Positions 7,044 through 14,562 of a stretch of DNA of 64,000 bases are shown here, piece after piece. Each line of letters opens with the position of its first letter. Position 1 is the first letter of the stretch. Below the pieces are notes generated by a model. That model was not told where the DNA came from. It ran no database searches and saw only the letters and a list, made by a program, of their open reading frames with translations. Source of the DNA: JABDIY01 sp963751955 (GTDB taxonomy: Bacteria > Actinomycetota > Acidimicrobiia > Acidimicrobiales > SZUA-35); the NCBI GenBank assembly GCA_963751955.1, contig CAVVWM010000008.1, positions 124,001 to 188,000 on the forward strand, written 5' to 3'. Made by a program: the position numbers and the translations under genes.

Positions 7044-7985
7044 TCAATCGACGCAGTTGTCGGTTGGGCAGATGTTGAGGTACAGAGCGGCGCTTGACTC
7101 GGTGGCGAGCAGGGTTGCTTCTGCTGTGGCGTACAGGGCTTGGACCTGTCCGGCGCCGCTGAGCAGTGCGGTTGTGTAGGTGGTGCAGGCCGGATCGTCA
7201 CAGCGGGTGTAGCTGACATCGTGGTTGATGTCGGTCCATGCGAGCCGGGGGAGTTGGTCAGGGCCGAGGGCCGCGACGGCGCCTTGTATGCCAGTGGCGA
7301 TGGTGTTCACGATGGGGTTGGTGCAGGTGTAGTCATCGCAGCCGATGACGATCACTCTGTCCGGAAGGTCGTCGACGGCGAATTCGCCAATCTCGGGGCT
7401 GGAGGCGTTCACGACGATGGTCACTCCTGAGTCGGTGATGAGCGGAGGCTGGACTTGGACGTTCACACCGGGTTCGGTGCCCAAGATTCGGGTCAGTTGC
7501 GGCGGTTCGTCACAGGCCGGGTCGGAACACTCGGCCAGCCAGACATCCGTAGCTGGGGGTTGCCTGCCGCCGCTGTTGACACGATCCTTGATGACCAAGA
7601 GGGGGTTGCCGGCAGGGGTGAAGCCGAGCACGGGTTCGCCCATCTCGGGGTCAGCGAGAACAAGATCGGCGGGGGCCGGTGGGCAGTACTGGTCGCTGCA
7701 ATCGAGAAGCATGATGCCGTTGGACCACGTGGCCAGGTAGCGGCGACCGTCGGGGGACGTGGCGAAGCTCGGCGCCCTTCCGAGCTGTCCGGGGACGGAG
7801 ATGTCGCAGTCGGCGTCGTCGACGCAGTCGCGGTCGGGGGCGAAGCTGTCGGTCTCGATGCAGTCGGGGTCGTTGTACCAGGCGACACCGAATTTGGGGG
7901 GTTGTCCGCCGGTGATCCTGGGGTCAAGTCGGTTTATCGCTGTCGTGATTCTGAGCGCTGCTCGCCTGCCGGCGCTGGCCGCGTA
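7044..7985 (-). pseudogene. 5'-truncated secreted repeat protein with C-x4-C motifs
   Basis: The frame has an ATG at 7712, but homologous-looking sequence continues upstream without a start (GVAWYNDPDC, SFATSPDGRRYLATWSNG) until it meets an in-frame stop near 7990, where an integrase remnant begins on the other strand. The N-terminus is therefore missing. About every 40-60 residues a C-x(4)-C pair recurs (CSDQYC, CSDPAC, CDDYTC, CDDPAC, CPTDNC) at the end of beta-rich units of the type G-x-P-x-L-x-V. This resembles extracellular beta-propeller-like repeat proteins of aquatic actinobacteria. It was probably secreted and is now a fragment. Confidence 0.55.
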
Positions 7986-8004
7986 TGCGGACAGGGAGGT
8001 CTAG

Positions 8005-8315
8005 TGTCGACGGCGTCCGAGCTGGTGGATGAAGATCTGGAGCACAAAGGGTCGGGTTGGTCGCCGTCGTCCCGTCGTGACTACGCCAGCAGGCTGAGCG
8101 CATCAGGTCCGGTCAGATTGCCGAGAAGCCGCGAGGGCGGTGCCCCGTTTGCCGATGTCGACTGCTGGCATCTGTGCATGCGCAGGGCCGGTGTCGGTGA
8201 GGCACAGATCCTCACTCTGCGCTCCCTTCTGCGGGGTTGGTTCGGTCAGGCGGTGCGGTGCCGACCAATGCAAGTGCGAATGCGAGTCCACAGCGTCGCA
8301 AGAAGGTGCCGAGAT
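8005..8315 (+). pseudogene. Integrase remnant 1 (core-binding domain)
   Basis: Matches residues of about 70-165 of the 3506 integrase: ELVDEDLEHKGSGWSPSSRRDYASR against ELLDEYLEHKGPGWSLSSKR, then DVDCWHLCMRRAGVGEAQI. Several indels and substitutions break the frame. Only the core-binding part remains, with no catalytic domain, so this is a dead integrase from another element of the same family. Confidence 0.75.
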
Positions 8316-8585
8316 CGACCCTCGTGGAAGTGCTGCGCTCAATAGTCCGATAGACCCCCGAACCTGGGAACGATGGAGCCCGGCGTGGTCCCATCGACCC
8401 CTCCGGCGGTGTTTGGCTTAGGCGAAACCCCACAGGGCGCTAAAGATCGCGTCTTCTTTGACCGATCCCACAACTCCACATCAACATGTGAGCGAGGCTT
8501 TGATCCCACCGGGCCGTATTTGGTCGCCTGGCCAGTGGGGGAGCCAGTGGCGAAACCGACGTTCTCCCGAGTCCGGAGGACACCC
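8316..8585 (+). other. Intergenic region upstream of a small secreted protein
   Basis: No gene, repeat or strong hairpin recognised. A GTCCGGAGGAC ribosome-binding site lies just before the gene at 8586. Confidence 0.4.
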
Positions 8586-8924
8586 ATGAAAAAGACACTT
8601 ACCGCCATCACCCTCACCGGTGCGAGCCTTCTCGGCACCGTGAGCCCGGCGCTTGCCGCCCCGGCCACCACATCGGCGCTATGGAACTACGGCTGCACCG
8701 AAGTGACCGTCGAGTCGACCAAGGACATCTCGAATCTCGTGTACCGCCTCGACGGCGTTGTCACCAAGATCGAGTTCAAGGACGGCACGCACAGCCACAC
8801 GCTTCCCGGGGGGGTCACCGACGTCTGGATAAAGTCTGGCAACAACAAGTCTGGCGACGGACCCGGTTATGGCGAGCACCACGGAATGCCCGCCGATTGC
8901 TCGGGTTGGTACGAAGCCCTCTGA
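8586..8924 (+). CDS. Small secreted protein, cargo of element 2
   Basis: 112 residues with a textbook signal peptide (MKKTLTAITLTGASLLGTVS, cleavage near PALA-AP at residue 24). The mature domain is about 88 residues, begins TTSALWNYGCTEV and ends MPADCSGWYEAL; its two cysteines near the ends could pair. A His/Gly-rich stretch (DGTHSHTLPGG, GYGEHHGM) might bind metal, which is a guess. The family is not recognised. It has a GGAGGAC ribosome-binding site and a strong terminator 48 bp downstream, again a one-gene unit inside an att-bounded element. Confidence 0.7.
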   Translation: MKKTLTAITLTGASLLGTVSPALAAPATTSALWNYGCTEVTVESTKDISNLVYRLDGVVTKIEFKDGTHSHTLPGGVTDVWIKSGNNKSGDGPGYGEHHGMPADCSGWYEAL

Positions 8925-8972
8925 GCGCCAACCGACAGCTCGGAGCCCCGGCGGATCCGACCGCTGCTGAGG

Positions 8973-9006
8973 ACGTGACGACTGATCTATTCAGTCGTCA
9001 CGTTTG
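8973..9006 (+). terminator. Strong intrinsic terminator
   Basis: Perfect 13-bp stem ACGTGACGACTGA/TCAGTCGTCACGT with a TCTAT loop, followed by TT. It lies downstream of the small secreted protein gene. The following 215 bp up to att copy 3 hold nothing I recognise. Confidence 0.85.
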
Positions 9007-9221
9007 AACCGACAGCAACACAGTGTCTCGGTCACCTACGGTTGTTTCGCTGGCGCCGATTCCTCGATGCTAAACGTGGCGGAGCCAGGGGTGAACAACG
9101 AGGCCAGTTGGTCGACGTCGAAGCGCTCGACCGGCAGACCCGCACACTACTGGGGACCGTCCAGACTGAACGGGGTCTGGTCCGCCGGCGACGAGGTGTT
9201 TGATGTCTCACATCTCGTGGA

Positions 9222-9540
9222 GGTCGGATGCGGCTGACGAAGCGGAAGATGAATTGTCCCTAGTCTTGTCCCTAGAAACCGGTTGCACGGCGTGTCATCC
9301 AACGTCACAAGCCAGACGCCGATGCAGAGAAGTCCCTGTTCAGCGGCACGGAATGTCACCAGCTGGACAGCCCGGAAGGACCTACGACATCTTCGAAGGC
9401 ACCGAGCAGATCCAGCAGCTGGTCGTCGCTCGAGCGATCTCGGGACTCCGTATCGAGTAGTTCTTCCAGGTCAGAGGATTGAACGGGAGGTGGTCATGCC
9501 ACCTCCCGTTTCGCGTCCCGATCCATCTCCTGGTCAAACG
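9222..9540 (+). repeat. att-like repeat, copy 3
   Basis: The same lead-in as copy 2, a left arm TTGTCCCTAG + TCTTGTCCCTAG (9254-9275), then the acd 3' end from 9382 (YDIFEGTEQIQQLVVARAIS), stop codon and hairpin (9482-9510). The right arm is missing: after CTCCTGGTCAA the sequence turns into unrelated DNA and no integrase follows. Confidence 0.85.
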
Positions 9541-9702
9541 TGCGGCCGTGTGAACTGGCGTCCAGAACGCTCGTGTGGCGGGCGTTTCTGCCGTCAGTAC
9601 GTGCAGCGGCACGGCCTGGCGGCCCAGGCATGGCCTTCCGAAGAGGATGTGTTCGAAGAAGATGTGGTCTTTCGGCTCTGGTGGCAGTGACGTGGGCGTG
9701 GA
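9541..9702 (+). other. Spacer between att copy 3 and the next gene
   Basis: A 46-codon open stretch (9550-9690) has no ribosome-binding site or known family. GAAGAAGGTAGA precedes the next gene only weakly. Nothing else is seen. Confidence 0.35.
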
Positions 9703-10515
9703 ATGAAGAAGGTAGAGACATCCGAGTTCTCGGGTGCTCACGAACCGAAAGAGGTGGTTCCGGTGACGCGTAGAACCCGTGTTCTGGCCGGTTTGGGAGT
9801 TGGGCTGGTGTTGGTAGGGCTGGTCGTCGTGGTGTACGGCATCGCGTCGTTGTTGCATTCTCCAGTTTTTCGCGGGCACAACTTGACCGATCCGTTGACG
9901 ATCGATGTGTCGTCCCGTGCAGTGGTCACCGACGACGCCGAGCTGCTCCGTTGGAACACCATGCCCGATTTCGTCTCGACGCCCGATGATGTTCGGGTGG
10001 AGGCTGTTGCGACGGGGTCCAACGATCTGTTCATCGGCATTGCTCCCGCCGATGCGGCTGCCGGGTACCTGAGCGGCGTCGCCCACGATGAGATCACCGA
10101 GTGGGACTCCGTCGAGGACGACATCGTCGATGCGGTGTACACCAGGAACGAGGGGGTCACCGATCCTGCCGCTCCGGGGACCATGGGGTTCTGGGTGGCG
10201 TCGGTGAGTGGTAGCGGTGAACAGACCCTGGACTGGACGTTCGAAAGTGGCGAGTGGGCTTTGGTGATCATGAACGCAGACGGCTCGCCCGGGGTTTCAG
10301 CCGATGTCCGGTTCGGCGTTGCGACGCTCTCGGTCCTCTTCCCCATCGGCTTGGCGTTGTTGGTTGTTGGGCTCGTGGCGGTGATCGGCGGCGGCTGGCT
10401 GGTCCTGAGGAGTGAGCGTGAGCGGAGGCGGGTGCCAGCAGGTGGGCCTAGTGAACCTGGGATGGGCGTGGCCGAGCCGCAGGACCTTGTGGGGAGTACC
10501 GGTCGCGGTCAGTAG
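9703..10515 (+). CDS. Two-span membrane protein with large extracytoplasmic domain
   Basis: 270 residues: a short charged N-terminus, a membrane span at about 27-50 (LAGLGVGLVLVGLVVVVYGI), an outside domain at about 55-205 rich in Asp and beta-strand patterns (FIGIAPADAAAGYLSGVAHD, WTFESGEWALVIMNADGSPG), a second span at about 208-234 (LSVLFPIGLALLVVGLVAVI), and a basic cytoplasmic tail. Proteins with this plan and the IGIAP...YL motif are common in actinobacteria and uncharacterised. The true start could be the GTG near residue 20, which would put the basic TRRTR just before the span. No operon partner is seen. Confidence 0.7.
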   Translation: MKKVETSEFSGAHEPKEVVPVTRRTRVLAGLGVGLVLVGLVVVVYGIASLLHSPVFRGHNLTDPLTIDVSSRAVVTDDAELLRWNTMPDFVSTPDDVRVEAVATGSNDLFIGIAPADAAAGYLSGVAHDEITEWDSVEDDIVDAVYTRNEGVTDPAAPGTMGFWVASVSGSGEQTLDWTFESGEWALVIMNADGSPGVSADVRFGVATLSVLFPIGLALLVVGLVAVIGGGWLVLRSERERRRVPAGGPSEPGMGVAEPQDLVGSTGRGQ

Positions 10516-10805
10516 TGGAAGCGTTGATGTGGCCCGCGCCGCGAGACTTGTCCTCGACAGGTCACACTTCCGATGCACTGCCTCGAGTAACCGCTGTGGC
10601 TCGTTGGGCTTTGGGGCACCTCCCGCTGGTGCAGGTCCAGCAGGACCTGCCGTTGTGTCTCGGCGTTTTCCTGAGTCGCGGGAGATGGTGATAGGGGTTC
10701 CGCTCGAGCGCTGTGCGCCGGGACCTCGGGTCTGCGGTTGGACGGTGGCAGGGACCGTGTCTTGGCCTCGTTCTACCGAGCAAGGTCCGATCATGGTCGT
10801 TGAGC
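10516..10805 (+). other. Gene-free stretch carrying hairpin repeat copy C
   Basis: Apart from the repeat at 10616-10692 there is no convincing gene. Opposite-strand frames share a short translated stretch with the 5.5-5.9 kb region only because they read through the same repeat. Confidence 0.45.
10616..10692 (+). repeat. Hairpin repeat, copy C
   Basis: CAGGTCC-AGCA-GGACCTG (10632-10649), then CGTTGTGTCTCGGCGTTTTC and CTGAGTCGCGGGAGATGGTG, identical in its 38-bp tail to copy B. Confidence 0.6.
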
Positions 10806-10991
10806 TGAGGTAGGTCCGAGCTGTCGGGGCAGCAGGGTGATTTGGTGGCGGAGCACGATGATCTCGAGGTCCTTGGAGCGACCCGAGCGGACTGCGGGAA
10901 GGGCGAGGGCAGTGATGAGGTGGTAGAGGATGCGATAGATGTGACACAAGAGTGGCGGCATCAGAGTGGCGGCATCGCCTCTGGTCAACAC
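10806..10991 (-). pseudogene. N-terminal fragment of an rve-type IS transposase
   Basis: LLCHIYRILYHLITALALPA followed by RSKDLEIIVLRHQITLLPRQ is the N-terminal signature of a common actinobacterial integrase-core (rve) transposase group. Only about 60 residues are left; the DDE domain is absent. The same N-terminus, joined to a different internal part, is found at 16350-16828, and the adjacent DNA is duplicated along with it. Confidence 0.7.
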
Positions 10992-11028
10992 CTACACGCC
11001 GATTTCCGAGCCCCAAGGCTCTGCGGAC

Positions 11029-11502
11029 TTAGAGGTCACTCGTTTCCAGCGCATCAATGCACGCAACAATTCTCTCGGGAAACCATGAACTTGCTGTCGG
11101 GTGCCAGCGCAGATGGACAGTCACGCTGGCCTCTCTTCCTTCACTGACGTAATAGGTCTTCGTGCCATCATCGGATTGTGGACTCTTGATATGACCATCG
11201 GCAGGTAGCCGTTCTTGCACGATGGCGAATTGCAGCGCCTCCTCCGCTGTCATGGGACTGTCTGCTAGTTCAATGAGGTCAGGGGCGTAATCGGAGTCCT
11301 TTCGCTCACAGGACTGGTCTTGCCGAACATCGCCGAAACCGTCATCAGCAAGGTCACTTGTACACGCAGTGATCAGGAACAAGAACACAACGGCTACCAC
11401 TCGCGGCAACACCGAAGTCCTCAATTCTCGTATGTCGCTTGGATCTCGGCTGGCAGTAGACAACCGGTTGTTGCTGTTCCAGTGCTTTGACTGGTTTGAC
11501 AT
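11029..11502 (-). CDS. Putative small lipoprotein (copy A)
   Basis: 157 residues if started at the ATG at 11502. A hydrophobic stretch VLPRVVAVVFLFLITAC ends in a lipobox-like LITAC, so the mature protein would be lipid-anchored outside the membrane, starting CTSDLADDG. The mature part is acidic and then carries MTAEEALQFAIVQERLPADG and a beta-rich end with two more Cys (SCERKD, VACIDAL). The long polar leader before the hydrophobic stretch suggests a true start nearer the signal (a TTG or GTG around residues 28-31). Family unknown; duplicated at 16865. Confidence 0.55.
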   Translation of the reverse strand: MSNQSKHWNSNNRLSTASRDPSDIRELRTSVLPRVVAVVFLFLITACTSDLADDGFGDVRQDQSCERKDSDYAPDLIELADSPMTAEEALQFAIVQERLPADGHIKSPQSDDGTKTYYVSEGREASVTVHLRWHPTASSWFPERIVACIDALETSDL

Positions 11503-11566
11503 CCCCACAAGGCTCCATTGGTTGATGTGCTTGCACTGTGACCCTCGTGCTGGCAAGTGTCTGTGT

Positions 11567-11887
11567 TCAGTTGTCGGGGACGTCGAGTACTGCGCTCAAC
11601 ACTTGCCGGATCTTCTGGTAGGTGTCTTGGTCACAGGGTCCGATGTCGTCGGTGAGTTCGGCTCGTCGGATCGTCAGTACTTCGGACACGACTGCTGCCA
11701 TGTCTTGGTCGAGTCCGGTGTCACCGGTGGTCAGTTGCACGTGGGTTGGGGCATTCCGGAGTCGACGTGAGAGTGGAACAACCTGGATTTGATCGACGTC
11801 CAGGTCGCACATGTCGTGTGATGAGACGATGAGGACAGGACGGCGTTTGTCGAGCGTCGCCCACCAGACACGACCGGGCGCGATCAT
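11567..11887 (-). CDS. MazF/PemK-like toxin (copy A)
   Basis: 106 residues with the MazF fold pattern: PGRVWWATLDKRRPVLIVSS at the start, a central IQVVPLSRRLRNAPTHVQL, then AAVVSEVLTIRRAEL. Family members are mRNA-cleaving toxins held in check by an adjacent antitoxin. The start overlaps the antitoxin stop by 4 bp (ATGA), so translation is coupled. A second, almost identical copy lies at 17403-17723. The family assignment is firm; toxicity here is inferred. Confidence 0.85.
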   Translation of the reverse strand: MIAPGRVWWATLDKRRPVLIVSSHDMCDLDVDQIQVVPLSRRLRNAPTHVQLTTGDTGLDQDMAAVVSEVLTIRRAELTDDIGPCDQDTYQKIRQVLSAVLDVPDN

Positions 11888-12117
11888 TCCGATATCGATC
11901 GCAAGGCGTGGCCTCGCATGTCAGCAAACTCATCGGGTTCGTCGGTGAACTCCCCGCGGTCAATCGCGTCTTGCATGTCGGAGAAGAATGACGAGCGGCT
12001 TGATATGTAGCTCTCAATTGCTTTTGCGTAGAAGCCCGATCGTGTCATCCCGCGCTTTGCAGCCTCGGTTTCGGCTCGTTCGAAGAGATCGTCGGGGAGT
12101 GATACTGCAGTCTTCAC
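11884..12117 (-). CDS. Ribbon-helix-helix MazE-like antitoxin (copy A)
   Basis: 77 residues from a GTG. KTAVSLPDDLFERAETEAAK followed by RGMTRSGFYAKAIESYI is the ribbon-helix-helix DNA-binding pattern; the acidic C-terminus (DRGEFTDEPDEFADM) is the usual toxin-neutralising tail. It lies upstream of and overlaps the MazF-like gene. A palindrome in its promoter fits autoregulation. The GTG lies 7 nt after the -10 box, so the transcript is probably leaderless. Confidence 0.85.
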   Translation of the reverse strand: MKTAVSLPDDLFERAETEAAKRGMTRSGFYAKAIESYISSRSSFFSDMQDAIDRGEFTDEPDEFADMRGHALRSISE

Positions 12118-12124
12118 AAGACAG

Positions 12125-12152
12125 AGTATAACTGTGGTTATACCAGAGTCAA
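12125..12152 (-). promoter_or_regulatory. Promoter and operator of TA module copy A
   Basis: On the minus strand: TTGACT (-35, 12147-12152), 16 bp, TATACT (-10, 12125-12130). The palindrome GTATAAC-TGTG-GTTATAC (12126-12143) covers the spacer and -10, as expected for antitoxin-toxin autoregulation. Confidence 0.65.
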
Positions 12153-12156
12153 GCTG

Positions 12157-12464
12157 ATCTGTCCCTAGTTTTGTCCCTAGGAACCGGTTGCACTGGGTGT
12201 CGTCCGACAGTACGAGCTAGACCCCGAAACCGAGAAGTCCCTGTTCAGCGGCACAGAACGCCACTGGCTGGACACTCGGGTAGGACCTACGACATCTTCG
12301 AAGGCACCGAGCAGATCCAACAGCTGGTCGTCGCCCGGGCCATCTCAGGGCTCCGGATCGAGTAGTTTTTCCAGTTCAAAGCATCGAACGGGAGGTGGTC
12401 AAGCCACCTCCCGTTTCGCGTCCCTGCGCAGCTCCTGGTCAATTCTGTCCCTAGTTTTCCCTAG
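12157..12464 (+). repeat. att-like repeat, copy 4
   Basis: Left arm TCTGTCCCTAG + TTTTGTCCCTAG (12158-12180), the element end, the acd 3' end from 12287 (YDIFEGTEQIQQLVVARAIS), stop codon, hairpin (12387-12415) and right arm TCTGTCCCTAG + TTTTCCCTAG (12444-12464). This is the best-preserved copy with both arms. Confidence 0.9.
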
Positions 12465-12560
12465 ATGTTGGCGAACTACACTGAAGACCAAGCGCAGCGG
12501 CTTATCTCGGTCCTGGGTGAAGCCGTAGCGAACCCGTATCACGTGAGGAGGCAACCATGA
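12465..12560 (+). pseudogene. 3' remnant of the 139-residue integrase-module gene
   Basis: Encodes only the last 30 residues (LANYTEDQAQRLISVLGEAV...) of the 4602-5021 gene, fused directly to the right arm of att copy 4. About 1.44 kb containing the integrase and most of this gene has been deleted between the arm and this point. Confidence 0.85.
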
Positions 12561-12835
12561 GCGAAGAGGCCAACGTTGCTGTGACCCTCCCAGCTGACGT
12601 GAACCAGGTCGATGACACGGGCTACGTGTGGGCGTTCCTGAGCGACTCGGCTGAACCGGCCAGAGTGGTGCCGGGATCGATCATTGTGGCCGGCGATTCG
12701 GTCGAGCCCTTCCTGGCCCGAGTGGTCGATGTCGTTGGCGGGCCAGCTGGCGACTCGATCGTTCACCTGGATGTGCTCGGTGTCCCTGACCAGACGATCG
12801 ATGAACTTCGTCATGCCGGGTTGCTCCCTACGTGA
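12557..12835 (+). CDS. 92-residue acidic protein of the integrase module (copy 2)
   Basis: Almost identical to the 5018-5296 gene, with only a few substitutions, and the same GAGGAGGC ribosome-binding site and convergent excisionase partner. It remains intact although the integrase beside it has been deleted, so the duplication is recent or the gene is kept for its own sake. The function is unknown. Confidence 0.7.
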   Translation: MSEEANVAVTLPADVNQVDDTGYVWAFLSDSAEPARVVPGSIIVAGDSVEPFLARVVDVVGGPAGDSIVHLDVLGVPDQTIDELRHAGLLPT

Positions 12836-13050
12836 GTTGATTGGGAAAGTAGACCTCGAACGAGCAGTGCGAGCTCATCCCTTGGCACACGCAAGCAGCG
12901 GCCGAGCTGAACCACGGGCAGACCAGCGGCTCCGTCGGTCATTCGGTATTGCCGAGCGAGCTGGTAGCCGTGCGCCCGACTGATCCGCAGATACTCGGCC
13001 GCCTCCTCCACAGTCAGAAGATCTGGATACTCGCTGATTCCTCGTCGCAT
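12811..13050 (-). CDS. Excisionase-like helix-turn-helix protein (copy 2)
   Basis: 79 residues from the ATG at 13050, differing from the 5272-5511 protein mainly at the first residues (MRRGISEYPDLL instead of MQRTLGEYPDLL). The frame is open further upstream, but homology to copy 1 fixes this start. The helix-turn-helix TVEEAAEYLRISRAHGYQLA is intact. With no integrase in this element it could act only on an integrase supplied by another element, such as the one at 3506. Confidence 0.78.
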   Translation of the reverse strand: MRRGISEYPDLLTVEEAAEYLRISRAHGYQLARQYRMTDGAAGLPVVQLGRCLRVPRDELALLVRGLLSQSTHVGSNPA

Positions 13051-13131
13051 CTGATGATCCCTCGTTGGACGACGTGTGCTTTCAACGCCTTCGCCGGCAA
13101 CAGCAAGATCTTCAGCCTCCAGGGTGAGCGA

Positions 13132-13872
13132 ATGAGGTCGTATGCGCGAAACGACCTCCAGGTCGGGTTGGGCGTCCACGCTGCAGGTGCACCCGAGACC
13201 TTGGACGCAACCATCGAAGCCGCCGACGCCATCGCCGTATCACTTCGGAACGGCACAAGCGACCTCGGCCCGGCGCCCGACGCGGGTTTCGTCAGCCTGC
13301 ACACCGGCTCTGGTTTGCCAACCGGACCGCAGGTGGTGCCTATGCACACCACAGCGCTCGCATTGGACCTGCCCGAGGAACTGACCGACGTTGGGTGGTT
13401 CTCGACAATCGGTTCTCTGCAGCTCTCGGCCGGCGAATCGGAACTTGTCATCTCACATCCGGTGCTTGTCGATCTGGATGCTCCGCTGGGCTGCCCGGGT
13501 TCGGAGTTCGAGCCGCCCACGTCCCCGAGCGGCTTCATGCCGATTGGGCCTGTCAGCGAAGCCGAGCTCGAGAGTTATCTCGATTCCCAGTCCGAGATCG
13601 TAGATTCAGGCACGGCGGAGCTGCTCGGTGACGTGGTTCCATGGTGGGAAGTTGGTGAACCTCGATCCGAACGGGTCAACGACTGCGGGACGAACCAAAA
13701 GCATTTGCTGATCAGTTTCTACGAGGGTGGCATCGTTTCGAGCCCAGACGATCCACCCACGACCCTGCGGATCTACCACCTCAACGAACGTCTCATGGTG
13801 ATCGCCCAAGGCCCAGGGGATGACCCGCTCAACGAGTTCACTCCGGTTCTTGAACACCTCTCGATCCTGTGA
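13132..13872 (+). CDS. Uncharacterised protein, possibly 5'-truncated
   Basis: 246 residues from the ATG at 13132. The frame stays open upstream into the excisionase region, where the sequence is certainly not its coding region, so the original start may have been lost at the duplication edge near 13050. No signal peptide or membrane span is seen from this start. The protein has Asp/Pro-rich loops (ALALDLPEELTDVGWFSTIG) and a C-terminal half with beta-strands ending FTPVLEHLSIL; two Cys (LGCPG, NDCGTN) suggest an exported origin. I recognise no family. Confidence 0.5.
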   Translation: MRSYARNDLQVGLGVHAAGAPETLDATIEAADAIAVSLRNGTSDLGPAPDAGFVSLHTGSGLPTGPQVVPMHTTALALDLPEELTDVGWFSTIGSLQLSAGESELVISHPVLVDLDAPLGCPGSEFEPPTSPSGFMPIGPVSEAELESYLDSQSEIVDSGTAELLGDVVPWWEVGEPRSERVNDCGTNQKHLLISFYEGGIVSSPDDPPTTLRIYHLNERLMVIAQGPGDDPLNEFTPVLEHLSIL

Positions 13873-13956
13873 AAGACAGCACCAGCTGCGTCTGAGGTGT
13901 TGCCCTCCAACACTTCCGACGCATCTCGTGTCAGTCTCGGCCGGAGAAGGTGAGGT

Positions 13957-14083
13957 CGCACTGCAGCCGAGCAGGTGCATCCGTGGGCGCACCTCGCGCT
14001 GCGGCTGGCTGCGGTGTCTGGTGCCCGCCGCTCGGAACTGGCCGCCCTGCGGTGGGATCGAATGGTCGATAGCCGACTGATGA
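13957..14083 (+). pseudogene. Integrase remnant 2 (start of the catalytic domain)
   Basis: AAEQVHPWAHLALRLAAVSG followed by ARRSELAALRWDRMVDSRL matches residues about 180-220 of the 3506 integrase, including the first catalytic Arg. It is cut at both ends and has no start or stop of its own. Confidence 0.85.
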
Positions 14084-14177
14084 GCCGTTCGAGTTGGTGT
14101 TGGTTCCAGATGAGGGTCCGGTCGAGCAGTTCGCGTCGCAGGGTCAGGAGCGGCCCGCCGGATCGGACCTCCACCAC

Positions 14178-14456
14178 GATGATGCCGTTCTGGTTCGGCA
14201 CGATCGTTGGTTTGGCGCAGTGGATCGCCGTGGTTACCAACATCGTCGGCTCCGCGACCGTCCCCGGCTTCGACTACGGAATCATCGTGGCCCAGTTCAT
14301 CTTCCTTTTCAGCTTCGGATTGAACCAGTGGCTGCAGTACCGCCGGATCGGCCGCTGGGCAGACTATGCCTTTGGCGAGAAGACATATCTCGTGTTGGCC
14401 TCGAAGCGAAGTCGGTGCTGGCTTGGCAGATCTACGGCGGGTCCCTCGGCAACTGA
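14178..14456 (+). pseudogene. Heliorhodopsin C-terminal fragment (TM5-TM7), frameshifted
   Basis: MPFWFGTIVGLAQWIAVVTN, then VPGFDYGIIVAQFIFLFSFG, NQWLQYRRIGRWADYAFGEK and TYLVL match the last three helices of heliorhodopsins. After a one-base deletion near 14401 the last helix continues in the next frame as LEAKSVLAWQIYGGSLGN with a proper stop at 14456. The Lys in AKSVLAWQ is at the retinal Schiff-base position of the family. The first four helices are missing; the fragment starts right after integrase remnant 2. Recognition is by memory of family sequences, so a database search should confirm it. Confidence 0.8.
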
Positions 14457-14562
14457 GGCCGGATCCTCCGATTGGGCTCTCGAGGAGCGCTTGGGAGCGG
14501 ATCGTCGCAGTTTCTGGCGGTAGCGCCGCGTATCCCCGTGGGGGCGTTGTCTAGCCCGACTG

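Larger units (their letters stand above)
10846..12143. repeat. 1.3-kb segmental duplication, copy A
   Basis: Nearly identical to 16697-17979 with a handful of substitutions and one 15-bp length difference. It covers the 5' end of the IS transposase, a lipoprotein gene and a MazEF-like pair with their promoter. Copy A ends at the promoter palindrome, 14 bp before att copy 4. Confidence 0.9.

Noticed and set aside
9550..9690. 46-codon ORF after att copy 3
   Set aside because: No ribosome-binding site, no family and no second copy; not enough to call a gene.
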